Shown piece by piece: positions 44,841-55,969 of a stretch of 64,000 bases of DNA. A model generated the notes under the pieces. The model saw nothing but the letters and a program-made list of their open reading frames with translations, searched no databases and was not told where the DNA came from. The stretch covers positions 74,738,154 through 74,802,153 of the forward strand of contig CM065298.1 in the NCBI GenBank assembly GCA_032871835.1, written 5' to 3'. The position numbers and the translations under genes were made by a program. Origin of the DNA: Dipteronia dyeriana. Its lineage: Eukaryota; Streptophyta; Magnoliopsida; Sapindales; Sapindaceae. Position 1 is the stretch's first letter, and each line of letters starts with the position of its first letter.

Positions 44841-45665
44841 AACTTGTTTTTAGGCAAAGGAGCATTGGTGTCTACTAGTATAGTGGGAGATATTAGAATT
44901 AATTTAGATTCTTATAGGCATTTAGATTAATAAAAGTTTATTATGTACCACAATTCAAGAGGAATTTAATTTCGGTCTCTTGTCTAAATAAATTTGGATA
45001 TTATGTTACTTTTAATAAAAAGGTTTTATTATTAGTAAGAATAACAAAATTATTGGCAAAGGTACATTGGAAAACAGTTTATTCTATTTGCATAGAAATA
45101 TCTCTCACTTGTTATACACGGAATCAACGGAACCTTATCATAAAAGAGTGAATTTATCAAAAGATGAAACCAACCTATGGCATTTGTGCCTAGGTCATAT
45201 TAACCTTAATAGGATTAAAAGATTGTTAGTGATGGACCTCTAGGTGACTTAAAGGTTGATGATCTGGCAACTTGTGAATCTTGTTTGAAAGGTAAAATGA
45301 CCAAAAGGTCATTTACGACCAAAGGCACAAGAGCCATCGAATGTTTAGGATTGATACACACTGATGTGTATGGACCTATGAGCCTTTAAGCTAGAGGTGG
45401 ATATGAGTACTTCATCACTTTCATGGATGATCACTCAAGATTTGGCTATTTGTATCTCATGAGACATAATTTGGATGCTTTTGATATGTTCAAAGCATTT
45501 AAGACTGAAGTAGAAAATCAACTTGAGAAACACATAAAAATCTTGAGGTCCGATTGTGGTGGAGAATATCTATCTGGTGAGTTTCAACAATAGCTTATTG
45601 ATAATGGAATAATTTTTTAGTTTTCTACACCAAGCACACCTCAACAAAATGGGGTGGCAGAAAGG
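44841..45665 (+). pseudogene. Pre-integrase and integrase N-terminal part, plus-strand fragment
   Basis: Recognisable by QFKRNLISVSCLNKFG, HLCLGHINLNRIKRL, CESCLKGKMTKRSF, the first catalytic Asp in HTDVYGPM, GGYEYFITFMDDHSRFGY and the second Asp region (LRSDCGGEY). It carries stops and frameshifts and ends before the catalytic Glu is complete. Confidence 0.8.
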
Positions 45666-45830
45666 TGAATATGTGAGTGTGTGCAACTATCTCTTCAAAG
45701 TTAGTAAGCACAAGAATTTTACCTTTAATGCTTCTCCTCTTGAGGTCTTGAGAGCCTAAGCTACCCTTACATGAACCCCAACAATGTGGTTGTTCAAGAA
45801 ATAAGCCAATCAACAAATGAGGACTTTTCA
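45666..45830 (-). repeat. Truncated 3' LTR of the SIRE-like element
   Basis: Matches 53862-54022 and starts (minus strand) TGAAAAGTCCTC at 45830. The rest is missing at the breakpoint with family 1 integrase. Confidence 0.88.
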
Positions 45831-45845
45831 ATCTCCCCATTTGGC
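45831..45845 (-). promoter_or_regulatory. Polypurine tract of the SIRE-like element
   Basis: GCCAAATGGGGAGAT on the minus strand, adjacent to the LTR start. Confidence 0.85.
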
Positions 45846-47134
45846 TATTTCGTGACAAAACCACCACTCACATTGATCCTCACAAAACAAAATAGAAAAA
45901 CACCGGGAAGATATTCTACATTACAAAGAGATAAACATAAAAAAACTTCAAGTGTTCAATCTCTTGTAGAACTATCAACACTACACACAAGGCAAGCACA
46001 AATACTCTTTCCAAATCAAGTGCATGTGAGATGATCAAGTGAATATAAAACAAAAGCATTTGCATTTAGAAATATGAGTATGATATCATGAGATACTCAT
46101 GCAATGCTCCTTCTTAACGGGTTACTCCCCCTACATGTAATCTCCCCTTCAAACAAGTACACTTATGCAATGCAATGCTCCCCCTTAAAGCCAACACATG
46201 CAATTCCCCTAACATCACAATGCTCGGTAATGTCCCCCGTCAAAGCCAACACATGCTATTCCCCTAACATCACAATGCTAGGTCAATGCTACTCCCTTTT
46301 TTTTGTCATGATATAGGCAAAGGAGAAGTTCCCAACCGGGTCACTCAAGACAAAGAAAGAAAAGAGCATACAAGATTGTTGCATAATTATATAGGCCACA
46401 TTTATGCAATCTCAATTCATAGGAGAGGCACAAGGAGATTTATTTGAAGACAATGTGTGAATCAAAAAGTGCTTTGCATACAAGACATGTTGCATTCAAG
46501 TCCAAAAACAATGGTATTTGGCAAAGCAAATGACAACAGTTTCCAATATAATTCAAACCAATTTCACCATTTGTCATGAAAGAAGCACGGATATAGAGTT
46601 CTTATAAATTTCAAGTTTTAAAGGCACTATATATCCAACTTTAAAAGCTAAACAAGGCATGAGCAACTCTGCACCCTATTTGATTTTTTTGGGAGGATAC
46701 CCGTATGATAATAGCCATGTTCAACTAATAAAGAAAGAGAGACATTGATTAAACATCTTAGTCTCACTAGTATGTTTCACACAATGTGTTGCATTTAACA
46801 ATTGCAATCAACAAATCATGCTTTATCATTTTTCATTAGCATGTCATTTAAAGAAACATCATGTCATGGAGATAATTATAGGTCATTCAACATGTACTTC
46901 CTATGTAGATCTCCGAGTCCAAAAATGCATGTTTGAACATAAATATGACATGGATTGTAATCAAAGCAAAGTTCACATTTATTTAAGAAAATACAATATA
47001 CCATAAGTGCAACCAAGCTACTCAAGCAATCAATAAAGATGCATAAACATATTTTTTAAAAATATTGCATGCAACAAGTATACAATAGCTCTCTTTGCTT
47101 GAGTTCTCCATATGGGGTCAAATACCACAACACA
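45846..47134. other. Untranslated 3' region of the SIRE-like element
   Basis: In SIRE-type elements an envelope-like ORF can occupy this place. Here I see none. It has a 55-56 bp tandem duplication at 46174-46284 (CCCCCTTAAAGCCAACACATG type, with CCCCTAACATCACAATGCT). Otherwise it is AT-rich non-coding. Confidence 0.6.
46174..46284 (+). repeat. 55-bp tandem duplication
   Basis: Units at 46174-46228 and 46229-46284 share AAAGCCAACACATGC and TTCCCCTAACATCACAATGC. Confidence 0.85.
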
Positions 47135-47635
47135 TCACTCCATTAAACAAATCCCAATAGATCTACTAAGAGTCTTGAATCTAGTAGCATATAAGGGTGT
47201 AGTAAATAGATCCACTAGTTGATCATTTGTACCTACATGCTCAAGTACAATGCATTTGCTCTCAACTAGTTCTCTAATGAAATGATGACGGATGTCAATA
47301 TGTTTAGTCCTAGAATGCTGAACCGGATTCTTTGAAATATTAATTGCACTCATGTTATCACAAAAGAGAGTAAGAGTACCTTGATTGAATCCATAGTCGA
47401 CTAGCATTTGCTTCATCCAAAGAAGTTGTGTGCATCCACTCCCAGCAGCAATGTATTCGGCCTCAGCTGTGGACAAGGAAATCGAATTTTGCTTCTTGCA
47501 AAACCAAGAGACAAGGTTGTTCCCAAGGAAAAAGCAACCCCCTGATGTACTTTTCCTATCATCACAATTTCCTGCCAAATCTGCATCACTAAAGCCTACA
47601 AGACTAGCATTAGTGTCAAAAGAGTACCAAACCCA
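47135..47635 (-). pseudogene. RNase H of the SIRE-like element
   Basis: After a one-base frameshift near 47635 the frame reads through an Asp-containing SDADLAGNCDDRKSTSG, then LVSWFCKKQNSISLSTAEAE (the AEAEY Glu), LFCDNMSAI (catalytic Asp) and HSRTKHIDIRHHFIREL, ending SIGICLME at 47135. All core RNase H residues appear present. The enzyme would remove template RNA during reverse transcription. The domain itself is open; only its link to RT is broken. Confidence 0.88.
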
Positions 47636-49125
47636 TAGTTGGATGTCCCATTCACATATCGAATGATTCTCTTAATAGAAAAGAGATGGGACTCCTTAGG
47701 ATTTGCTTGGTACCTAGCACATACACCCACACTAAAAGAGATATCAGGCCCACTTGCGGTCAAATAGAGCAAGCTACCAATCATGCCACGATATAAAGTT
47801 TGGTCCACACTTTTACCACTAGCATCCTTGCTTAGCTTCAAAGTGGTACTCATGGGTGTATCACAATGTTTGGCACTTTCAAGGCCAAATTTCTTCACTT
47901 GGTTTTTGGCATATTTAGCTTGAGATATGAAAATCCCATCATCCATTTGCTTAATTTGTAAACCTAGAAAGTAACTCAACTCACCAACTAGACTCATTTT
48001 AAACTCATGAGACATCACATCAACGAATTGTTGGACTTTGGTATCATTTGTCGAACCAAAGACTATATCATCAACATAGATTTGAGCTATAAAGAGCTCA
48101 TCTTTGTCTTTCTTGATGAATAGAGTCTTGCCAACACTACCCCTAGTGTAGCCACTATCTATGAGAAATTGAGTGAGACGCTCATACCAAGCCCTGGGTG
48201 CTTGTTTCAACCCATACAAAGCTTTCTTGAGTTGATAGACATAATTAGGGTGGTCAGGATCCCCAAACCCTTTGGGTTGCTCAACAAACACTTCATCTTG
48301 CAAGAAACCATTGAGGAAGGCACTCTTAACATCCATCTGATATAATTTGAACTTGTGCAAACAAGAAATGGATAAAAGAAGCCTAATGGACTTAATCCTA
48401 GCAACGGGAGCAAATGTCTCCTCAAAGTCAATACCCTCAATTTGAGAGTATCCTTGTGCTACAAGCCTAGCCTTGTTTCTCACAATGTTTCCATTCTCAT
48501 CGGATTTGTTCCTATATACCCACTTGGTGCCTATCACATTGGTGTTCTTAGGCCTAGGAACTAAAGTCCAAACATCATTCCTTTCAAATTGGTTAAGCTC
48601 TTCTTGCATAGCAAGAACCCAAAATTCATCTTTTAAGGCTTCATCAATTTTCTTGGGTTCTATTTGAGAGGTGTAGCAAGTGTAGCTAATAAGATTAGCC
48701 ATTTGACTCCTAGTCCTAACACCCTCACTAACTTCACCAATAATGTCATCTTTATCATGAAGTTTCCTAACCCATGGAGCAGGTTCTTTTAAGTCCAAGT
48801 GAGGAATCCTATCACTAAGTTGTGCTATGTCATTATCAAGATTAGCCTTTTCAACATTAGAGATATCAACTACTTTCTCCAAAAGGGAGTCAACAACTAA
48901 ATCTACCTCCTCCTCATGGTCATTAGTTTTGAGCCTAGCATCATCAATGACAACATTAGAAGATTCCATGAGCCTAGCATCATCAATGACAACATTAGAA
49001 GATTCCATTATGGTCCTAGTTCCTAGATTAAAAACTCTATAGGCTCTACTATTCAAGGCATATCCAATGAAGATACCCTCATCACTCTTAGCATCAAATT
49101 TGCAAAGTTGATCACGGTCATTCAA
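47596..49125 (-). pseudogene. Reverse transcriptase of the SIRE-like element (509-codon open frame)
   Basis: This is the longest open frame in the window. It starts after the integrase with [20 protein letters not shown], passes a linker with an in-frame 13-residue duplication ([11 protein letters not shown] twice), then [62 protein letters not shown] and an intact YVDD (48078-48067). FLGLQIKQ and [13 protein letters not shown] follow. The frame ends in a short out-of-frame tail (about 47635-47596) caused by a frameshift into RNase H. It would copy element RNA to cDNA in the particle. An in-frame TAA at 49128-49126 separates it from integrase. Confidence 0.92.
48931..49008 (-). repeat. In-frame 39-bp tandem duplication in the integrase-RT linker
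   Basis: Two identical 39-bp units (48931-48969, 48970-49008) encode a repeated 13-residue block ([13 protein letters not shown]). The frame is kept. Identity of the units implies a recent duplication. Confidence 0.95.
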
Positions 49126-49128
49126 AAT

Positions 49129-49704
49129 TTAGCATTTGCTTCCAAAAGTGTGGAAGTAACTAACATTTGGCTTCCTACATTTCCATAACTCATAGGAGGT
49201 TTGCCTAGTGTGAGGCCTAAGGAAGACTCTATTTCCTACGTAGCAAGCCGTACTGACAGCCTCGGCCCAAAGATTCCTAGGGACATTGTTGCTAAGCAAC
49301 ATCACACGGGCCATTTCTTGAAGAACCCTATTTTTCCTCTCAACAACTCCATTTTGTTGAGGTGTCCTAGGAGCCGAAAACTCATGAGAAATGTATAGAC
49401 TATTGCAAAAGTTTTCAAAGTGGGCATTCTCAAATTCCTTCCCATGGTCACTCTTAATTCTCTTAATGCTTTTAATCTTGGAGTTCATTTCATTTTGAAT
49501 TTTAGAGCAAAGCATTTTAAACTTGTCAAAAGTTTCAGATTTTTCTCTAAGAAAATAAGTCCATGTGTACTTAGAGAAGTCATCTACACACACAAAAATG
49601 TATCTCTTTCCACCTAAACTCTCGGTTTGCATAGGACCTATAAGATCCATGTGGAGAAGCTCTAGAGGTTCTTTGGTGGTTATATACTTGCCATTTTTGT
49701 GCAT
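49129..49704 (-). pseudogene. Integrase core of the SIRE-like element
   Basis: An open 191-codon frame with all three catalytic residues: Asp in HMDLIGPM, Asp in IKSDHGKEF, Glu in NGVVERKNR. GGKRYIFVCVDDFSKYTW and AEAVSTACYVGNRV are typical of copia integrase. Stops border both ends: TAA at 49725-49723 region upstream (VCGPC-stop) and TAA at 49128-49126 downstream. Each looks like a single-base change in one original frame. Confidence 0.9.
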
Positions 49705-49725
49705 ACTTTTGGTTTGCTTCCCTTG

Positions 49726-50362
49726 TTAGCAAGGTCCACAAACACCATTAACCTTTTTCCCAAGCTTGGGAAGGCCTCGCACAACATCTAACTTATCTAA
49801 GATTCTTAAATCCCTAAAATTTATGTGACCAAGTCTTTCATGCCACAACTCTATTTGTTCATCCTTGGACACATTACAAGACACACTTCTAGCCTCAAGA
49901 CAATAGCAATTGTCACTAGACCTCATACCTTTTAACAATGTTTGTCCATTAGGCAATAGGATAGAATCATTTTTCCTAAACAAGACGGAGAGTCCATCAT
50001 CACTAGGATGTGAAACGCTTATCAAATTGGCTTTTAGACCATCAACATACGAAGCATTGGACAAGGAAGGTAATCCGAGAGTGGAAATGGTTCCTTTTCC
50101 TTTAACCTTCTTTTTGGATCTATCACCAAATGTGACATTTCCTCCCTCTTCCATCACAGGAGTCTCAAAGAAACTCTTATCTCCAGTCATGTGCCTAGAG
50201 CACCCACTATCCAAATACCAAAAATCACAAGAATAAGCTTTCAAAGCAATTTGTGCAACATGACAAATGTGTTCATCCTTTCTAATCCACCTAGGTGTAA
50301 TATTTTTCTTCCTAGTGGTCAATGGTACATAGACTCTAAATGTCCTAGGATCATGCAAATGT
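49726..50362 (-). pseudogene. Protease and integrase zinc-binding region of the SIRE-like element
   Basis: Protease motif WYLDSGCSRHMTGD is intact. VTFGDRSKKKVKGKGTI and SYVDGLKANLISVS follow. The integrase HHCC domain has ELWHERLGHINFRDL and ends VCGPC at the stop. The retroviral-type aspartic protease would cut the polyprotein. A frameshift near 50365 separates it from gag. Confidence 0.9.
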
Positions 50363-52345
50363 GTTCCACTTTTCCTAGTACATGCATCATGGCTCTAGGT
50401 GTCTTAGGATCATGCATCATGGCTCTAGATGTCCTAGGAACATGCATCATGGCTCTAGCCTTTTTCTTCTTTATCATGCTTTCAATCCTACACAATTTGA
50501 TATACCTAAAGCAATTTGGTCTAATGTGACCATCAATACCACAAAAATGACATGTGGGTAAAAAGTTAGGAATTATACCATATCCTTGAGGATGCATTGG
50601 AGCATTCCCATGTCTTTGTGGTTGTTTTGCTTGTTGTTGAGGAGCTTGCCTTCTTTTTTGTTGAGCAAGACTTGATTGCTTCCTTGGCTGAGCTTGCATG
50701 ATAGGTGTCTTCCCTTTGTGAGCTTCCTTTAGGAGCCCTTGTAGGATGAGCTTGAGGTGGGATTCTTGGTGCCATCTTCACTTGAGCACTACTTGAACAC
50801 TCTCCTAGATCAAGCTTCTTCGTAGGAGTATGATGAGAAGATGACCCATTGAAGTTCATGCTTCTTACAAAAATGGTCTTGCTTGGAGTGGAGGACATCT
50901 TGTCATCTTCAAACCCAAGCCCCTTCTTGTCACTTGGCCTCTTTCTAACATCTAACATGTGGTCAAGTTTCTTGGTGCTAAAGTTCATCTTGGCCAACAA
51001 ATCACTAGCATCTTCAAGCTCTTTCTTCAACCCTTCTTCACTCCTCTTAGATCTTTCCAACTCTTGATTTAGTTGGTAAACTTAAGTTGAGAAGTCTAGG
51101 TTTTCTTCTTTTAATCTCTTGATCTCATTCTTGTTCTTTAGTCTTGAGCTCTCAAACTTAGCCATGTAGCCCTTGAGATCCATCATATCCACACTTCCAT
51201 TTGTGGAATGTGATGAAGATCCATCATCACTTGAGTAGTCTTCCTCTTGACTATCATTCTCTTCTTCATTAGCATCTTTGCTCCTAAGAGAGGATGTAAA
51301 TGCTATAAAGTTAGCCATGAGTTCTTCATCATCCGAAGACTCATCTCCTTCATTAGAGTTATCACTTTCAATCCATGTGGCAACCATCACTTTTCCCTTC
51401 TTCTTGTTCTTGTGATTTGCACGTTCCGGGGCAAAGTGACCTATTCCACCACATTCATAGCATTGGACTCCTTTCTTCTCGGTCTTTTCTTGCCAAGGCT
51501 CAAACTTTTTGAAGAGAGCCTTTTTCTTCAAGTCTTGACCCTTGGATCTAAAGCCTTTCTTCGGACTTGTAGAATTTCTTGAACTTTCTCACTAGCAAGG
51601 CCATCTCTTCATCTGAGTCATCACCTTCCTCCTTCTTAACTTTGAAGGCTTTCAAAGCAATATCTTTTTGCTTCTTTGATGGTGTGGGGTTAGCACATTT
51701 CCTATATTCATAAGCTAGAAGCCTCCCAATAACTTCACTAGGCTTCATGTTCTTATACCCACTATTCTCTTCCAAAGCAGTCACCTTAGACTCAAATCTA
51801 TCGGGTAGAGATCTCATAATCTTCTACTTTATCTTCCTATCCGAATAAGGATCACCAAGTTGATGACTTTGGTTCACAATGTCCATCAACCTCACTTCAA
51901 AGTCGTTGAAGCACTCATTCTCATCCATCTTTAGCAATTCAAATTGCGTTTGGAGAACTTGAAGCTTCAATTCCTTAACCACATCGGTTCCCTTATGAGC
52001 AACTTCTAGGATATCCCATGCCTCCTTAGCTATCCTAGTGTTCTGAACCAATTTGTAATGGTTATCATCCATTGCACATAGGATGGCATGCATTGCCTTC
52101 CTATTCCACTTTGAAGCCTCAAACTCTTGTGCATTCCACAGAGCCTTTGGTTTGAGTACATCATCTCCTCCATCTGCAGGAGTCATTATGGGTGGAGTGT
52201 ATTCATCTTCAACTGTCATCCATGCCCTGTCATAAATTTTGCATATGTACGACTCTGTCTTGCCTTTCCAAGAGGCATAATTCAACCGGGTGAGGAGTGG
52301 AGGTCTAGTGCTGGAAGCTCCCTCATTGCCACTGTTTCCACTCAT
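50363..52345 (-). pseudogene. Gag of the SIRE-like element
   Basis: The start ATG at 52345 gives MSGNSGNEGASSTRPPLLTR; an upstream in-frame ATG at 52420 is less likely. Core: IYDRAWMTVEDEY, NRKAMHAI, then TAG at 51823-51821, then MRSLPDRFESKV. A frameshift near 51545 precedes the first zinc knuckle, whose last Cys is Arg (CYECGGIGHFAPER). A coiled-coil stretch (near 51140-50960) contains a TAA at about 51081-51079. A frameshift near 50700 precedes a second knuckle (CHFCGIDGHIRPNC, near 50555-50514), which is intact. Length ~660 residues, long as in SIRE/Maximus. Confidence 0.87.
50381..50459 (-). repeat. 30-bp tandem repeat in gag C-terminus
   Basis: Units at 50381, 50411 and 50441 (partial) each contain CATGCATCATGGCTCTAG. 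They encode a repeated RAMMH-P-T pattern of ten residues. Being a multiple of three, they preserve frame. Confidence 0.9.
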
Positions 52346-52456
52346 TGTGTTTAATAAATGAATGATATGAATGCAAATGTATGAATGATCAATACATACA
52401 CAAAATGCAACACACACCAAAAAGAGCTAGGATCACCTATGTATGTCTAGGAGCAA

Positions 52457-52469
52457 GGCTCAGATACCA
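52457..52469 (-). promoter_or_regulatory. Primer binding site of the SIRE-like element
   Basis: Minus-strand TGGTATCTGAGCC: the initiator Met-tRNA complement with one A-to-T change. The LTR ends two bases away. Confidence 0.88.
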
Positions 52470-52471
52470 AT

Positions 52472-54022
52472 TGAAACAAATAATATGGTGTGTAATATTA
52501 ATCTAGAGGGGGGTGACTAGATTTTAATTAACTTTTACCCAATTTTCATTAAGAGTCAAGTTGACAAAAATACCCCTATCTAGTTACAAAGATACCACAA
52601 GTGTAATAAATGCGGAAATAGTAAAAACACTTGAGATATACTTGGAAACCCTCCAAATGGGAAAAACCACGGGCTGAGGAGTGCGCCACAATAGAACCTC
52701 GAATCCACTTATGATAAAGGAATTACAACCTAATCCCGGTTTAATCCTCCACCACTACCTAATCCCGGTATAAGTGAACCTAGTTCATCATGCTTGTGCT
52801 TTAAACTACCTACTCCCGGAAGCAACACAAGTCTTACTTCTCAATGAAGAGATAAAGTGTCGTAAGTGAATATATGATGATATTCAATGAAAAAACAAGG
52901 CTAGGAAACCCTATATGCTTATCTAGGATAATGAGATGACAATTAATACAATCCTAGATATCAAAAGCTAAATGACATGTTCATGAAGCTTAGCTAAACA
53001 TATATCAAACAATCCTATGAAGCTATCACAAAACAACACTCAATCATGGCATCACAACAATCTCTAATTTGTATCTAAGAATGTTCTAAGAGCATACAAA
53101 TAATTAAAGAGATGGTTCAGTAAGCAAAACACTTAACTTGTAAGAAGATAGTGAAGAACTTGCCAAACAAGATGTGATGAAGCTACCCTATCCATAGATG
53201 CACTCTAGATGAACTTAGATGATGCAAGATAAAGATTTAATGCTCATGGGAATGCTTTGAGTGATTAAAAATGAGTTTTTGGAAGTGTTTTTTCTATGAA
53301 ATGTGTTCTAAGGAAGAAATGTGATATTCTGAACTCATACATGACCTTAAGGCATTGAGTCGTTTTGGAAACAACATTCCAGCTTCCTTTGTGTGCATTG
53401 GTGATGTGCGCTGATCGAGTAGCATACAACCTATTTTTAAAACAGGCGCTGGAAGAATGGCACATCCCAGTAGCGCAACATAAGCACAGATTCTCTGGGA
53501 TGTTTGCACCGGTGAGGCTGCGCTAGACGAGTAGCGCACCACCAACGCACTCCCACATTTTTCAACTACGCGTGGGTGCAGCAGCACAGCTCAGTGGGGC
53601 ATGACTAGCGGCGGTCCACTGTGAATGTTGCGCTGCTAAGGTGCGCTGGTGGAGTAGCGGACCACCAGCGTAAGGCCTATTTTTTCAACACTCAAATGCA
53701 CAAAAACAATAAGTTCAAGAGTGATGAAATTGCAACCTATTTTAATGCCTAGCATGACATACAACTTTCATAGCAAGATGTAAATAGGTCAACAAAAGTC
53801 ATTTAAACTAAAATGCACACAAGAAAACACTCAACATATAAGATCAAGAGTTATGCATGAATATGTGAGTGTGTGCAACTATCTCTTCAAAGTAAGTAAG
53901 CACAGGAATTTTACCTTAGATGCTTCTCCTCTTGAGGTCTTGAGAGCCTAAACTACCCTTACATGAACCCCAACAATGTGGTTGTTCACGAAATAAGCCA
54001 ATCAACAAATGAGGACTTTTCA
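52472..54022 (-). repeat. 5' LTR of the SIRE-like element
   Basis: 1551 bp, minus-strand TGAAAAGTCCTC to TTGTTTCA. It contains a GC-rich repeat region at 53400-53680. Confidence 0.9.
53408..53672. repeat. GC-rich ~110-120 bp repeat with hairpin in SIRE-like LTR
   Basis: Three copies of a TGCGCT-GAGTAGC-ACCACC-GCG motif start near 53408, 53518 and 53641. The third forms a perfect hairpin: CGCTGGTGG (53644-53652), 9-nt loop, CCACCAGCG (53662-53670). It stands out from the AT-rich LTR. Confidence 0.7.
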
Positions 54023-55969
54023 ACTTCCTTGCTCGACAATCCAAGGTCTCACACCTCTTGCAAAGACTTCTTGCTCAACAACATAGGTCTCACACTTATT
54101 GTTAAGACTTTTTTCTCATAAGGCATCTAGGTGATCATGAATGCAAAACACAAACAAGTACGCAACATAGAATGCTATGATCAACACATCCTATGGAAAA
54201 TACTACACATGAGCATGAATGCACAAATCAAATATAGTCTAATCAATCCTGCATGTATAAAAAATCTAGATCATGTAAGATATGTTCAACAATAATCACA
54301 GCCTAGATACATGCATAGATCTAAACTTGAATCACAAGATTTGTTTAATAAATCACAATATCAAGTTTAAATCACACAAACCAAAAACATGCTAAAATCA
54401 TATGACAAAGTCAATTAGATTTAAACAAAAGTTCTAGAGCATATTCCTAATCATTAGATTCAACAAAGCACATGAATAGCTCAAAAGAACATAAGCACAT
54501 GTATTATGTGAGAATTTTGGCCAAGAGAGCCTAATACATGTGAGGAACTATTTTTTATAAAATCAAACAATCAAAGGTCATCAAATAGTCCTAGAATCAA
54601 AGCTAGCACAATACAATCCCAAACATGTGAAACATAGGCAAAATCAAAACCTAACTCAACATGTATGATTTCAATTGAAACACATCCTAGCTTTGAAAGA
54701 GTTCAAAACTCATATCAAAACACTCACAATATACAAATATATGTTAAAGAATAAAACCCAAGGCAATTGACCAAGTTTTCAAAAAAAACTTTGAGAGAAA
54801 ATGAATACCTTAGTTGATTTAGGTACAGTCCCGTTTTTTGTGTGTTTAGACTCCAAAAACAGCAACAAAACTCACTAAAACCTTCATAGAAAAGATGGAG
54901 GATGAATATAAAAACACTCTCAACTTTGAATCACACAAATCGGAGTTCAAATGAAGAAGTTATGGTGTTTGGAAGTTGAGAAAATGTTGAGAGAAAAATT
55001 TTACACACTAGTTTGAATTTCTTCTTAGAATGAAATGTGAGAGGGAAAGAGATTATAAAGGAGAGGGAAAGAAAGGAGCAAAATGAAAAAATTGCCCTCC
55101 TTTGATATTGCTCCCCTCTAAGATGGTACATGGCCATCTCGGGGCAGCAAAGTTGTGCGGCCGAGATGGCCACACGCCATCTCGGGCTTGCACACCTTCA
55201 TGGCCTTCGGCCATGGTGCAATCCCCTCGCACTTCCCTCGCATTCTTTGACCGTTCTCCAGCCTCCTAACTTAGAATTCATATCCATTTGTGGATTACAA
55301 ACTATAACTCTCACATGAACATGGACATATAAGATACTCAACCCAGAAAATAATAATTCGACTCGATATATGAATACGAAGACAATGTATGCAACATGAG
55401 TTGAAAGTGTAGTATCTTTTGACTTAGAACTTGAAATCAATAGTATGAGTAACTGAAATGATCAAAAATCAATCAAGAAACATTTAGGACTAAATTCAAG
55501 TTCAATATCCATGTTATACAAACATATGCACACACAAACACAATTCACACTAGAATGCAAACTACATAGAAATAGTTTCCAATCATGCATATTCCAAAAC
55601 ATGTTATTTCCATACCAATGCATGAGCCTTCATCTACAAGTTTGTGAATGTGTTATACATGGTGCACAACGATGCAAGGACACATATGAATGAATTGTAT
55701 GTGTGTGCTTATAATGGTGCACAACGATGCAGGGACACAAATGTATGAATTATGTGTGTGTGCCTAAGCCTTATAAGAGAAAGATAAGGTCTTAGTATAC
55801 CTTTGTAGAACCAAATTGCATCTTTTCTCTTTGAAGACTTAGAACTTGCTTTGACTTGTTGTTCATCCTTCTTTGAAGCTTGAATCATCATGAACCTAAA
55901 CAACTAAGTCATTACAAGTAAATATCATTTTGATATGGAATTAATCCCAACACAAACTAAAACCTAACA
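54023..55969 (-). repeat. LTR fragment of the non-autonomous family
   Basis: Collinear with 13815-15740, ending AAAACCTAACA at 55969. The other end of this LTR is missing because the SIRE-like element inserted and its far side was rearranged. No internal region of this family is attached, so whether it was a solo LTR cannot be told. Confidence 0.88.
55163..55183 (-). other. Conserved LTR hairpin (third copy)
   Basis: GAGATGGC, loop CACAC, GCCATCTC, matching 14930-14950 and 8244-8264. Confidence 0.6.

Larger units (their letters stand above)
43852..45665 (+). mobile_element. Copia family 1 fragment, plus strand: leader, gag and integrase part
   Basis: It begins inside the leader (ATAGAATAGGAGTG) with no LTR, then runs through decayed gag and into integrase, stopping at ATGGGGTGGCAGAAAGG (45665). 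There the SIRE-like element's truncated LTR begins. It shares the knuckle-protease deletion of element B. Confidence 0.85.
45666..54022 (-). mobile_element. SIRE/Maximus-like copia element, 3' LTR truncated
   Basis: Minus orientation: 5' LTR 54022-52472, primer site, gag-pol 52345-47135, a ~1.3-kb untranslated 3' region, purine tract, and only 165 bp of the 3' LTR. The long gag with two zinc knuckles and a coiled coil, and the LTR-PBS pattern, fit the SIRE/Maximus lineage. About eight lesions (four stops, four frameshifts) break one long gag-pol frame. The right end lies inside an LTR of the non-autonomous family; the left side was lost, so no target duplication can be checked. No envelope-like ORF follows RNase H. 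Confidence 0.88.

Noticed and set aside
45846..47134. Envelope-like ORF expected in some SIRE-type elements
   Set aside because: No open frame or membrane-type segment of useful length is present on the minus strand.
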